DNA from: Ixodes scapularis
Taxonomy: Eukaryota; Arthropoda; Arachnida; Ixodida; Ixodidae
Assembly (NCBI RefSeq): GCF_016920785.2
Contig: NW_024609880.1
Coordinates: 56,993,817 to 57,057,816, forward strand
Direction of reading: 5' to 3'
DNA: 64,000 bases
Shown here: positions 11,101 to 22,792 of the stretch, piece by piece
How the letters are laid out: each line of letters begins with the position of its first letter
How positions within the stretch are numbered: the first letter of the stretch is position 1
Translations under genes and position numbers: made by a program
The notes under the pieces: model-generated
What the model saw: the letters and a program-made list of their open reading frames with translations, nothing else
Databases searched by the model: none
Told to the model about the DNA's origin: nothing

Positions 11101-14100
11101 ATTTCGTAGAATCGACTGTTACTCGCTGAGACAAATTCGTCGACTTCTGCCATATCGTGAGAATCCTTCCGATCTTGCGCAGCGAGCCTTGAGCTACGCT
11201 TCGAACCTTCAATTATTTCGAATGGCAGGCACATAGGGTTGCTCTCTTTCAGGCTAGAATATTGTGAACCTTGTGCGTATTTTCTAAAATTGAGAGCGTC
11301 AAATTCCAGCTGACTTTGTTGACTTGTTTCTGTGAGTGGTTTGTCGCCCAAGTCAGCCGAAAGATCATATTTATTTAACGTACAGCTACTACCGTCCGTG
11401 TTGTATCGCGGACGTTCTGTGTCTTTATCCTGGTCGCTTGAAGCCCCGAATTCTTGAACTTCCGACGTGGTGACGAAGAAGCTTTCGTGGACCCCCGTTC
11501 TACTTTCTTCTGGCGGGAAGTTTCCTTGCTGTTTCACCAGGATTCGCTCGCTTCGTTTGTCACATGACCGCCTTTCTACTCGTTTAATGGCGAGTAATGT
11601 GCCCCGCTCTTCGACGTCCAAAGCGTCCCACTTGCCACCAGCTGTGTTGTTTCTGCCTCCGTGAAACCTTTCCCATTCTGGTCCTTCGCGTCGCTTTTCA
11701 GATGAGTCTTCAGCGTCACTTGAAACCATCTTAGAACTGATATCATGCCTTGCAGCGTCCCATTTGATTGGCAGTTGTTCAGACTTTTCCTCCGCTTCGA
11801 TCGTCGTTGCAACCCGCGCTGGAGCCTTGGGTTCTTTTACTTGTCGCCCGTACACGTCATCAGTCTCTTTCGTTAGTGTTTGCTCTTCGGGTAAGTAAGT
11901 GACGTCTTCGCGGTCAACGCTTTCGTTTATAGGGACTATTGCATCTCTATCGGAGAGCGTATTCAAAGTATCGAGTTCTACTCTTCTTGAATTTTCGGGT
12001 CTGAGCTTGGCCTCGATCATTTCCTGTTCACCCTTTCTCGGGGAATGACCTTCGAAAAGGTCGAAGGACTCGGTAGCCTCCGTGGTTTCAATTTTTACAC
12101 CTTCTGTTGGAGCGACGTCAGACACTGTTCCAAGTTCCGCTGGACATGTGTGGAGCTCTGCAGGAAGGATGTCGTCTTGTATATTATGACGTAATCTTGA
12201 GGAATCCTCAGCTTTTAACTCCTCCAGCTTCACTCTTGCTGCTTCAACCTCATTGACGTTTGGTGATACCTTCTGAATTCTTTCGAGTGTTGCTGTATCC
12301 ATAGAACTCACGGTGACCGGCGTCGGTTCGCTCCCTGCAGCTCCTGTTGCCCCATAACGGTATATTGGACTAATGGAAGCCGTCGAGGGACCAACCAGAG
12401 ATTTGTGATCTGTTAATGTCTCTCTTTCAGCGAATAGTGATGTTCCAACACCGGCAGGTTCCGAACTTACGGTTTCTTCAATTTGGCCACCAAATTGTGT
12501 ACCAGGCAATCCACTAGATTCAGAACGGTGCGCATCACGTTCGCCAGTGATGCTACCACCGTGCATCTTATCATTCAAAGTCTTCTGAATATTGAGATAA
12601 CCCTTCCAACTTGCATCGTCACCTTCGGGAGTGGTACCTTGCGGTTCATGCTGGAATGGGCTTTCAATAACGCCTCGGTTGATTCTTGAATCGGTACAAG
12701 CGCCTGCCAGTAGAATTTCACGTTTCGTATCGACCAAACTGGTATTATCTTGGGGTGGAAGCACATCCGCGCTATCCGGAATCTTGTCTGTGCGAATGCA
12801 GGGTGACAGCGTCATGGCTGCGCTTAACGGCGCTTCTTCTTCACTTGATCCTATTAATTTTATAGCAGAATCGCAACTGCTTACTGGTCCACCTTCAAGC
12901 CTCTCTTGTGCTACTATTCCCGCCCAGGCTTCTTCAGTCTTTGAAAGCAAAGTGTCATCGGCTGACGCATTGGCGTTTAAGAAGGGACTTCTGGATACTT
13001 TCTTTTTGGGGCTCTGAAGTCGATAGTCATAAGGTATCAGAGATGGTTGCACTGGTTCCACAGATTCAACGTGCTTTGTTGGTTCTTCTGGTTCGGCTTC
13101 TTTTGTAAGATGTCGAAGGCCTTGTTCCCCAAAAGCAAGCCCCAAAGGCAATCCACTAGATTCGGAATGAGGTGCATCGCTTTTACCAGCTGTACTACCG
13201 CCATACATTTCGTTTTCCGAAATCTTTTCAATATCCAGATATTTGTTCCCGCGTGAATCATCACTTTCGTGAGGAGTACCTGGTAGATCATGCTGGAATG
13301 GGCCGTCAATAAGGCCGCGGTTGATAATAATGTCGGTGTAAGCGCCTGCCAGTGGGATTTCACGTTGCGTCTCGACCAAACTGGCATTATCCTGGGGTGG
13401 AAGCACATCCGTGCTATCGCGAATCTTGTCTTGGCGAATGCAGGATGACTTCGTCATGCCTGCGTTTACTGGCACTTCTGTTACACTAGATTTTATTGAT
13501 TCCATAGCAGAATCAGAACTGCTTACTGGTCCTTGTTCAAGCCTCTCTTGTACTAACATTCCCGTCCAGATCGGTGGTTCTTCAATCTCTGGAAGGCAAG
13601 TGTCATCGGCTGCTGGTGGAAGTGCGGTAGGAGAAGACACATTGGAGTTTAAGAACAGACTTGTGGATACTTTCTCCTCAGGACTCTGAAATTGATATTC
13701 ACGAGGTATCATATATGATTGCACGGGTTCCGCAGATTCGACGTGCTTTGCAGGTTCTTCTGGTTCGGCTTCTTTTGAAAGACGTCGAAGGTCTTGTTCC
13801 CCAAAGGCAAGCCCCAAAAGCAGTCCACTAGATTCTGAACGCAGCTCATCACTTTTGCCAGCTGTGCTTTCGCCATGCATGTCGTTTTCTGCAATATTTT
13901 GAATATCCAGATATTTGTTCCCGCTTGAATCATCACTTTCGGGAGGAGTACCTGGTAGATCATGCTGGAATGGGCCGTCAATAAGGCCGCGGTTGATAAT
14001 AATGTCGGTGTAAGCGCCTGCCAGTGGGTTTTCACGTTGCGTCTCGACCAAACTGGCACTATCCTGGGGTGGAAGCACATCCGTGCTATCCGGAATGTTG

Positions 14101-17100
14101 TCTTGGCGAATGTAGGATGACTTCGTCATCCCTGCGTTTACTGGCGCTTCTGTCACACTAGGTTCTATTGATTCCAAAGCAGAATCAGAAGTGCTTACTG
14201 GTCCTTGTTTAAGCCTCTCTTGTACTAACACTCCCGTCCAGATCGGTGGTTCTTCAATCTTTGGAAGGCGAATGTCGTCGGCTGCTGGTGGAAGTGCTGT
14301 AGGAGAAGACACATTGGAGTTTAAGAACAGACTTGTGGATACTTTCTTTTCAGGACTCTGAAATTGATATTCACGAGGTATCATATATGATTGCACAGGT
14401 CCCGCAGATTCAACGTGCTTTGCAGGTTCTTCTGGTTCGGCTTCTTTTGAAAGACGTTGAAGGTCTTGTTCCCCAAAGGCAAGTCCCAAAGGCAATCCAC
14501 TAGATTCTGAACGCAGCTCATCACTTTTGCCAGCTTTGCTTCCGCCATGCATCTCGTTTTCTGAAATCTTTAGTATATCCAGATATTTGTTCCCGCTTGA
14601 ATCATCACTTTCGGGAGAAGCACCCGGTAGATCACGCTGGAATGGGTCGTCAATAATGCCGCGGTTGATAATAATGTCGGTGTAAGCGCCTGCCAGTGGG
14701 ATTTCACGTTGCGCCTCGACCAAACTGACATTATCCTGGGGTGGAAGGACATCTGTGCTATCCGGAATCTTGTCTTGGCGAATGCAGGATGACTTCGTCA
14801 TGCCTGCGTTTACTGGCGCTTCTGTCACACTAGGTTCCATTGATTCCAAAGCAGAATCAGAAGTGCTTGCTGGTCCTTGTTTGAGCCTCTCTTGTACTAA
14901 CATTCCTGTCCAGATCGGTGCTTCTTCAATCTTTGGAAGGCAAGTGTCGTCGGCTGCTGGTGGAAGTGCTGTAGGAGAAGACACATTGGAGTTTAAGAAC
15001 AGACTTGTGGATACTTTCTTTTCAGGACTCTGAAATTGATATTCACGAGGTATCATATATGATTGCACAGGTCCCGCAGATTCAACGTGCTTTGCAGGTT
15101 CTTCTGGTTCGGCTTCTTTTGAAAGACGTCGAAGGTCTTGTTCCCCAAAGGCAAGCCCCAAAGGCAGTCCACTAGATTCTGAACGCAGCTCATCACTTTT
15201 GCCAGCTGTGCTTCCGCCATGCATCTCGTTTTCTGAAGTCTTTTGAATATTCAGATTTTTGTTCCCGCTTGAATCATCACCTTCGGGAGCAGCACCCGGT
15301 AGATCACGCTGGAATGGGCCGTCAAAAATGCCGCGGTTGATAATAATGTCGGTGTAAGCGCCTGCCAGTGGGATTTCACGTTGCGCCTCGACCAAACTGA
15401 CATTATCCTGGGGTGGAAGCACATCCGTGCTATCCAGAATCTTGTCTTGGCGAATGCAGGATGACTTCGTCATGCCTGCGTTTACTGGCGCTTCTGTCAC
15501 ACTAGGTTCTATTGATTCCATAGCAAAATCAGACGTGCTTACTGGCCCTTGTTTAAGCCTCTCTTGTACTAACATTCCCGTCCAGATCGGTGCTTCTTCA
15601 ATCTTTGGAAGGCAAGTGACGTCGGCTGCTGGTGGAAGTGCTGTAGGAGAAGACACATTGGAGTTTAAGAACAGACTTGTGGATACTTTCTTTTCAGGAC
15701 TCTGAAATGGATATTCACGAGGTATCATATATGATTGCACAGGTCCCGCAGATTCAACGTGCTTTGCAGGTTCGTCTGGTTCGGTTTCTTTTGAAAGACG
15801 TTGAAGGTCTTGTTCCCCAAAGGCAAGTCCCAAAGGCAATCCACTAGATTCTGAACGCAGCTCATCACTTTTGCCAGCTGTGCTTCCGCCATGCATCTCG
15901 TTTTCTGAAATCTTTAGTATATCCAGATATTTGTTCCCGCTTGAATCATCACTTTCGGGAGAAGCACCCGGTAGATCACGCTGGAATGGGTCGTCAATAA
16001 TGCCGCGGTTGATAATAATGTCGGTGTAAGCGCCTGCCAGTGGGATTTCACGCTGCGTCTCGACAAAACTGGCATTATCCTGGGGTGGAAGCACATCCGT
16101 GCTATCCAGAATCTTGTCTTGGCGAATGCAGGATGACTTCGTCATGCCTGCGTTTACTGGCGCTTCTGTCACACTAGGTTCTATTGATTCCATAGCAAAA
16201 TCAGACGTGCTTACTGGCCCTTGTTTAAGCCTCTCTTGTACTAACATTCCCGTCCAGATCGGTGCTTCTTCAATCTTTGGAAGGCAAGTGACGTCGGCTG
16301 CTGGTGGAAGTGCTGTAGGAGAAGACACATTGGAGTTTAAAAACAGACTTGTGGATACTTTCTTTTCAGGACTCTGAAATTGATATTCACGAGGTATCAT
16401 ATATGATTGCACAGGTCCCGCAGATTCAACGTGCTTTGCAGGTTCTTCTGGTTCGGCTTCTTTTGAAAGACGTCGAAGGTCTTGTTCCCCAAAGGCAAGC
16501 CCCAAAGGCAGTCCACTAGATTCTGAACGCAGCTCATCACTTTTGCCAGCTGTGCTTCCGCCATGCATCTCGTTTTCTGAAGTCTTTTGAATATTCAGAT
16601 ATTTGTTTCCGCTTGCATCATCACTTTCGGGAGGGGTGCTTGGTTGTTCAGGCTGGAATGGGCTGTCAATAATGCCGCGGTTGAGAATTAGGTCAGTATA
16701 AACGCCTGCCAGTGGGATTTCACGTTGCGTCTCAACAAAACTCGGATTATCCTGGGATGGAAGCATATCCGTGCTCTCCGGAATCTTGTCTTCGCGAATG
16801 CAGGATAACTTCGTCATGCCTGCGTTTACTGGCGCTTCTGTCACACTAGGTTCCATTGATTCCATAGCAGAATCAGAAGTGCTTACTGGTCCTTGTTCAA
16901 ACCTCTCTTGTACTAACATTCCCGTCCAGATCGGTGCTTCTTCAATCTTTGCAAGGCAAATGTCGTCGGCTGCTGGTGGAAGTGCTGTAGGAGAAGACAC
17001 ATTGGAGTTTAAGAACAGACTTGTTGATACTTTCTTCTCAGGACTCTGAAACTGATATTCACGAGGTATCATATATGATTGCACAGGTCCCGCAGATTCA

Positions 17101-19766
17101 ACGTGCTTTGCAGGTTCTTCTGGTTCGGCTTCTCTTGAAAGACGTCCAAGGTCTTGTTCCCCAAAGGCAAGCCCCAAAGGCAGTCCATAAGATTCTGAAC
17201 GAAGCTCATCACTTTTGCCAGCTGTGCTTCCGCCATGCATCTCGTTTGCTGAAGTCTTTTGAAGATTCAGATTTTTGTTGCCGCTTGCATCATCACTTCC
17301 GGGAGGGGTGCTTGGTTGTTCATGCTGGAATGGGCCGTCAATATTGCCGCGGTTTAGAATTAGGTCGGTATAAGCGCCTGCCAGTGGGATTTCACGTTGC
17401 GTCTCGACCAAGCTGGCATTATCATGGGGTGGAAGCACATCCGTGCTATCCGGAATCTTGTCTTGGCGAATGCAGGATGACCTCGTCATGCCTGCGTTTA
17501 CTGGCGCTTCTGTCACACTAGGTTCTATTGATTGCATAGCAGAATCATAACTGCCTACTGGTCCTTGTTCGAGCCTCTCTTGTACTAACATTCCCGTCCA
17601 GATCGGTGCTTCTTCAATCTTTGGAAGGCAAATGTCGTCGGTTGCTGTTGGAACTGCTGTAGGAGAAGACACATTGGAGTTTAAGAACAGACTTGTGGAT
17701 ACTTTCTTTTCAGGACTTTGTATTTGATATTCACGAGGTATCATATATGACGGCACGGGTCCCGCAGATTCAACGAGCTTTGCAGGTTCTTCTGGTTCGG
17801 CTTCTTTTGAAAGACGTCGAAGGTCTTGTTCCCCAAAGGCAAGCTCTTCGCTTGGAGGAATTACAGCTTCTCTATCTGCTTCGCAAGGCACCAAGTTAGA
17901 GCACCATTTCTTTCCAGGGCTTTCTAAGTTCTTCTCTGCAATTTTTTGAATCTCCTCTCGAGCAACTAGCTGAGTTTCAGGACGCTGAACTGAATTTAAG
18001 GGTTCAATATTTTTTAGAGGGTTTTTTGTGTCAATTTCTTGTATGACACTCGGCATAACTTGTTCTCTAATAGGAGGTTCTTCGTTTCTAGGGATCAGCG
18101 CTCCTTCACCTGCTGTTCGGCCCACTAGACTCGAGGGCGTTTCATTTTCTTGGCTGCTGGAGTTCTTTTCTGTAATTACTAAAACCTTTTCAGCATTTCG
18201 GCATATTTGAGGCAATGGAACTGGTTTCAAGGATTCAATATGCGATGCTACTCCTCCTGTTTTATTAGATGTTGTAGGGATTTGTACCTCTTGTTTTCCA
18301 GATATAAGGTCCGAGCTTACATCACTGGAATAAAGCGTTCTGTCTTCCGCTGTTTGGTTTAAAGAACAAGAAGACCTGACCTTTTCGAAATCCATGAACG
18401 TATCGACGGCTACTGCGTCCTCATCGATTGGTTTTATCTGACAGCAAAGCTCGTCAGTAGCGAATTGATCATTGGGGACCACAGCTTTCATTTCTAACAA
18501 AGACAGAGTTTTCGAACCTTCCTTTTCAAATTCTTCAATGGCGGAAGGATTCTCGCTCATTTTCGCGTTATACTCTTCCAGCTGATGATTTCTCGCTTTG
18601 CGTTGATGTGTTGTAGTTGTTTTTACTAGACTATCATTGTCGCTAAGCTGACAAGCAGCTTCGTCGCCAGGCAGAGCGGTGGTGACCTCTTTTTCTGCCA
18701 TCTCCGAAATGGTTGTCATAAACAGTTCGCTGTCAGGTGCCCCTGGACCATTTCTACCGATGTCAGAACTCTCTAATGCCTGGCTCGTTTCTTTGCGTTC
18801 TCCTAACAAGTCTGAGAAGAAGTCACTTTGTTCAGTAAATATGTCTGAAAACGCTTCATTTTTCCGGGTAGACCATTTACTGAATATCGATCTGTCGTTA
18901 GTGTCGGTTGGACTCAGGCTGTCCAATGGCTTCATTTCTGTTAACGGCTCAAATGGCTTAAATTTTGTTTGTTCATTCTCCAATGACTTTACCCCAAGCG
19001 GTGCGACAGGCATAGGAACGTCGTCCGAAGACTTACCCCGTACACTCCGCCTGGCTTGTGATGATTGAGCCGCAGCAGCCCCAGATGCTTTTTTTCTGGA
19101 CAACTTAGAACGTTTTCCCGACTCCAGAGTGACGATCATACCAGTTTTGGACACTATCCTTGGTGTTGTGCCTGACCATGACGAGACGCCACTTCGCATA
19201 GAATGCGTAGGACGGCGACCGTGGGTCGCCACGAAAGATCGCGAAGGCCTGTGGTGAGTGATGCTTGGGCGAGTCATCCCTAACATGTTTCTCGATAGTG
19301 ACGCGGCCCTGAGTCTGTTGGCACCCGCGACACTCGCCGATACTGATTCCTGTCTGGATGTGACCGGGACGTCTGAAGGAAGTGTATTGAAGTGAATGCC
19401 TCTCTCGCTGTTGACAACGGAGCAAGGGTAGACCATTCCTGTCATGCTGTTGTGGATAGAGGGAGGGTAGGATATTCCAGTCATGCTGCTGTCTATGGAG
19501 CGAGTGTAGGCTATGTCTGTCATGCTGTTCTTGACGGACAGAGGGTAGGTTATGCCTGTCATGCTGTCCGATACCGCCGAGGGTTGGGCAGGCCCAACAA
19601 TTGACATGCTGGTGGGGTTCATCCCTGTCACGCTGCTGTTGCTACACGATGACCGTGGAGAAAAGCGTTGTTGGAGCAAGGAACCCGATCGCACCGAGGC
19701 GGAATTCCGCTGAGATGCGGTGCTCGTGGTCTTCGAGGCCCGCTGGCCAGAAGCACGCCGCCGCAT
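8171..19766 (-). CDS. Giant repetitive protein, large coding exon; possible GNAT domain at its 3' end
   Basis: An uninterrupted minus-strand frame from ATG at 19766 to 7881 (3961 codons). A strong splice donor AAG|GTAAGT ends the exon at 8171 after 3865 codons plus one base, so the last 96 codons of the open frame are probably intron. Features in order: a Ser/Arg-rich start; four to five 13-residue repeats (S-M-T-G-I-x-Y-P, about residues 55-120); an acidic, Ser/Thr/Glu-rich middle; nine copies of a 224-residue unit marked A-F-G-E-Q-D-L and P-I-W-T-G-M-L-V-Q-E-R; and a duplicated 820-residue block. No signal peptide or membrane span is evident. The composition suggests disorder. The last 50 or so residues (Y-T-V-R-T-V-D-D-Y-D ... 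F-L-V-C-V-N-E-E-G) resemble the first strand and helix of a GNAT acyltransferase. That is a tentative inference needing the downstream exon, which I could not find. Freedom from stops over 11.6 kb argues for selection. Confidence 0.8.
8520..13450 (-). repeat. Tandem duplication of about 2.46 kb in the coding exon
   Basis: The block about 10996-13450 is repeated as about 8520-10995. Paired anchors lie at 13122/10665 (2457 bases apart) and 11013/8535 (2478 apart). Small differences are multiples of three, so the frame survives. The block includes one 224-residue unit plus a long unique region. Confidence 0.9.
12450..17850 (-). repeat. Eight tandem 672-bp coding units
   Basis: The marker for A-F-G-E-Q occurs on the plus strand at 17826, 17154, 16482, 15810, 15138, 14466, 13794 and 13122. 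These are seven successive steps of exactly 672 bases (224 codons). The first unit is partial, joined to unique sequence at about 17840. Units 3-7 are nearly identical and units 1, 2 and 8 are more diverged. A ninth copy at 10665 belongs to the larger duplication. Confidence 0.95.
19400..19580 (-). repeat. 39-bp coding repeats near the N-terminus
   Basis: Four clear 13-residue units beginning S-M-T-G/D-I/M and ending in Ser-x-x-N/S, plus a degenerate fifth (S-E-R-G-I). On the plus strand they appear as repeated GTCATGCTGTT words. Confidence 0.85.
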
Positions 19767-19950
19767 CTTTTCCCGGCGCCCCGAGAAAACAACAGCAGTT
19801 GCAGGAGAAGGTGGTCGTCCTCGTCGTCTTTTTCTTTTATGGACGTTTTCTACGAAAGCGCCGCCATCTAGAGGCCTCTCTCCTCGATGTTCCGTCTAGA
19901 GGCCAAGTACTTGTAATTCTGGTTGTTTCGTTTTGGCTCTGAGGGTCTGG
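19767..19950 (-). other. Probable 5' leader of the giant gene
   Basis: No other gene was seen here. The stretch is GC-rich near the ATG. The chosen start at 19766 is the first ATG in frame of the open frame; a spliced upstream exon cannot be excluded. No convincing TATA box. Confidence 0.35.
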
Positions 19951-20327
19951 GTAGAGTGTACTAGAAGGAACGAGTGGGGCGACCGGAGTGCTATTTAGGT
20001 ACCTCCGCATGAGGAAAAAACCGGCTAATCCAAGCCACTTCGCTCGTAGCGCCCTCTCGGGCATCGGGCACTACGAGCGAAGCGGTTCGGATTAGCCGGT
20101 TTTTATGAAAAACGCGTTGCGTTCCAACGCCAAGATCGACCGGCCCACTGGTCGAGGTCATGGAAACAACAGAGCGTTGGGCTATATTTGTTATGCAACC
20201 TACGAAGGTGGCGCTGCGATCGAAGTGGTTTGGGTCCACATGATCGATTTCCACATTTTGAGGTGCAACTGAAAGCATGAGCGGAGCCTGTAGCTCGTCC
20301 CACTCGTTCCTTCTAGTACACTCTAGT
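19951..20327. mobile_element. Terminal-inverted-repeat element upstream of the giant gene
   Basis: TAGAGTGTACTAGAAGGAAC at the left (from about 19952) is inverted at the right, ending at about 20325; about 27 bases match perfectly, including CGAGTGGG. Outside these, CTGGG words extend the symmetry. The interior includes the hairpin 20016-20104. No transposase. It could be a MITE or a conserved promoter module; the ends do not settle which. Confidence 0.6.
20016..20104. repeat. Strong hairpin, arms of about 36 bp
   Basis: The left arm AAAAACCGGCTAATCC...TTCGCTCGTAG pairs with the right arm CTACGAGCGAA...GGATTAGCCGGTTTTT with about three mismatches. The loop is about 17 bases, CTCTCGGGCATCGGG-like. 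Confidence 0.85.
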
Positions 20328-20560
20328 CTGGGCAGGTCATAGTTATTACAATAAACGCTAGAGGCTCAGCTGGCGCTATTTTCTACAGGACATTCTGTTG
20401 CGAAGTGAAGCAGGCAGCAACCAGTCCACCTTTCCAGTCTTCGTATGTATTCCTATAGGAAACCGTACCTGATATTTTTCTCTTCGCCTGGGAATAATAG
20501 AAATCAGCGTAGTTTTTTTAGTCGTAACGGGTAGTATATAGCTTTATCTACATTATAAAA
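20328..20560. other. No feature recognised
   Basis: AT-rich sequence with no credible ORF, RNA gene or repeat. Confidence 0.5.
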
Positions 20561-20572
20561 AAAAAATGACCG

Positions 20573-20805
20573 CATCTCCACGTGATGAATGATGTTGATT
20601 GGGGCGAAGCTTTGGTGGTGCTGGTCTGCTTAGACGCTGAGCCGCAGCATGCCGAGCCTTTGGTTCGTTTTCATCCATGTCAGAAAGAAAATGTGTGGTA
20701 TGGAACGTGTTTATATACTCATTTGAGCATTTGACCGCAGCGCCCTGTCGTCTATAAACGTTGAGCCAATGCATGCAAAGTTTAACGCGATTATAGGGAG
20801 TACTC
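20573..20805 (-). repeat. Dispersed repeat with a conserved reading frame, copy 1
   Basis: On the minus strand it encodes M-D-E-N-E-x-K-A-R-H-A-A-A-Q-R-L preceded by H-T-T-H-F-L-S-D. It is related to both arms at 31120-31411, and its left half also matches 23895-23965 (TTGACCGCAGCGCCCT words). Function unknown. The conserved peptide is basic and helical. Confidence 0.7.
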
Positions 20806-21504
20806 ACTGGCGGCCATACCCGTGTGCGCTGCTGTTAAGCGCGTGCTGACGGCGAGCTTCCGCAGTCCTTTCGGAGCGTGCATTTAGCACCATCAAGGTT
20901 GCCGGTCTTATGGCGAATTCCACTGGGCGTTTTGGAGCGCGCCGGGATCAACTGGAGCACTCGATCCGAACGGGGTCGCGCCGCCTATGGACCCCAGTGG
21001 AACATGACCACTGCTCCGGAATCGGCGGATGCCTTCCCGTCAATCAACTGCACGGGAATCCCATTTCCGCGGCCGCCGCGGTCGTTTCGACGATGTTTTC
21101 GTAATCGAGGCGCTAACACGTGTTCGACGCACGAGCGGCAGGAATGGCTCAGGCGCTTCTAGCAAAGATTGCCGGAATGCCCGTAGCGCGGCAAATACCT
21201 TCTCTTCTCATTCCTGAAAAACGAACCGGTTGTCGAGACAAGGGGTAAGCAAGCGGCCATTACGAATTCTTCTGATCTCGAGTCAATCTAGGAGCCCAGT
21301 CTGGGGGGCTAAGCTCGCCTCCGGCGGGAATCTCTCCGATGCCACGTCACGAGGGAGGGGAGGAGCTTCTTTTGACTCCGCCCCGGCGAGTTTCGCACTC
21401 CCCCTCTTACATTTCCGACCCCCCCGGCGGCGGCGAGTTCCCCAGCGTAGCTCCGATTTTTCCCTACGCTCCGCAGTGAAGGGTTTTTATTTTATTTAAA
21501 TCGG

Positions 21505-21760
21505 GAGATCGGTGGCCGGCTGGACTAGCACACACCAGCTCGGAACACGTCGAGCGAAAGGTCCGTTGGAGAACCCAGGATGCTGGGTTCAATCCCCACC
21601 CCTGCCCGTTTCGATGTTGATGAGCATCGTACCGGCGTGCAGTCGTGTAACACTACTGCGGGATGGACGTTAAAGACCCCAGGCTAGCGGTTGTACAGCA
21701 CTGCATGGCTAAATTTCTTATCTACAGCTGGGAGAGTCTTCCCCGTTGAGGCAGACCAAG
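21505..21760 (+). mobile_element. tRNA-derived SINE-like repeat, copy 1
   Basis: It has a B-box-like GGTTCAATCCC near 21588, followed by a body shared with 22540-22710 (GATGTTGATGAGCATC, GTTAAAGACCCCAGGCTAGC). Similar dispersed repeats are known in ticks, but I cannot name the family from this sequence alone. Confidence 0.5.
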
Positions 21761-21886
21761 TTTTAGGCAGTATCAAGATACATACAACCCAATTTTTTTT
21801 ATTTAAATCGTAAATGACAAATAAGAATAGGTAACAGCAGAGATGCTAATTATACAAACATTGCTTGGATGTGGGCTAGTTGACTA

Positions 21887-22025
21887 GACATTGTGATGGT
21901 TTGCTGCGCCACGTAGATGCAAGAAAAACGCTCTTGATAAAGATATAAACTAAAGCAGAGTATAGACGAAAAACAACATACAGGAATGGCGCAGACTAAC
22001 AACTGTGTAATTTCTTTCTCACCTT
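21887..22025 (-). repeat. Inverted-repeat partner of 22793-22925
   Basis: The reverse complement of this stretch aligns for about 135 bases with 22793-22925, including GAAATTACACAGTTGTTAG and CTTGCATCTACG. Two oppositely oriented copies of one unclassified repeat bracket the solo LTR. Confidence 0.75.
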
Positions 22026-22063
22026 TCTCCCCCCACACCGCCACAGGGCCACAATATATATAT

Positions 22064-22493
22064 TGTCACGGGTGGTGACCAAAAAAATAGGAAATAAACA
22101 GGAAGAAATAAACGTTTAATGTGGCGAACTTGTGCCAAAAAAAAAAAAAAAATAAAAGGGGTACAACGATAATAACAGAGCGTCGCGGGCGTCGAAGTCG
22201 GCGGAGCAGCACAGTCGAACGCTGGGGCGAAACTGAATTCGCTCGCCTGGCGGAATCCCTTATGTACCCTCGTGGGTTTCTGGATCGTTCGGCGTAGAAG
22301 GTTCGGTGTGTAGAACATTCTAACCTCGAATCAGCAAGACGGTTCTCGAAATCACTAGAACATCAAATTACACTGTCAACAAAAATGTGTAGTCGCGGCC
22401 AGGAATCGAACCCTTGCCTTCTGCGTGGGAGGCAATCGCGATAACCGTTAGGCCACGCGCGCGCTGCCTACTTGTCCCGCTGCGCGCGCGGCA
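22064..22493 (-). mobile_element. Solo LTR of the G1 family
   Basis: In minus orientation it runs from TGCCGCGCGCGCAGCGG to ACCACCCGTGACA, so it has TG...CA ends. It aligns with the G1 3' LTR (5888-6341). It is inserted in an AT dinucleotide run: ATAT precedes and follows it. A tRNA-like module occupies about 22390-22465 on the minus strand (TGGCCTAACGG ... GGTTCGATTCC). No internal element sequence adjoins it, as expected after recombination between two LTRs. Confidence 0.8.
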
Positions 22494-22539
22494 ATATATA
22501 TATATATATATTTTTTTCAGAATAGGGTGCACGTGTAGC

Positions 22540-22710
22540 GAAAGCTCGCGCTGCAGAACCCAGGATCGTGGATTCACCCCCACCCCTGCCCTTTTCGATG
22601 TTGATGAGCATCTTACCGGCATGCGGTCGTGTATCACTACTACGTGGTGCATGTTAAAGACTCTAGGCTAGCAGTCATACTGCACTGGCTAAATTGCTTA
22701 TCTACAGTAG
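22540..22710 (+). mobile_element. SINE-like repeat, copy 2
   Basis: About 130 bases match 21590-21730 in the same orientation; the B-box region is degraded. The continuation to 22925 is the partner of the inverted repeat 21887-22025. Confidence 0.5.
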
Positions 22711-22792
22711 GTGACAATGTCGCAATGTTCTGGCATGTTCTCCTGCTGTATAAACAACTAACGGCCAATTTGTTTGTCAAAATACGGTGTGG

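Noticed and set aside
13411..17049. Series of similar 92-codon plus-strand frames, 672 bp apart
   Set aside because: They are the reverse strand of the repeated coding units in the minus-strand giant exon; their repetition follows from the repeat.
22390..22465. tRNA gene on the minus strand
   Set aside because: A and B boxes are recognisable but the acceptor and anticodon stems do not pair fully, and a related copy occurs in another LTR. It is a tRNA-like module, not a gene.
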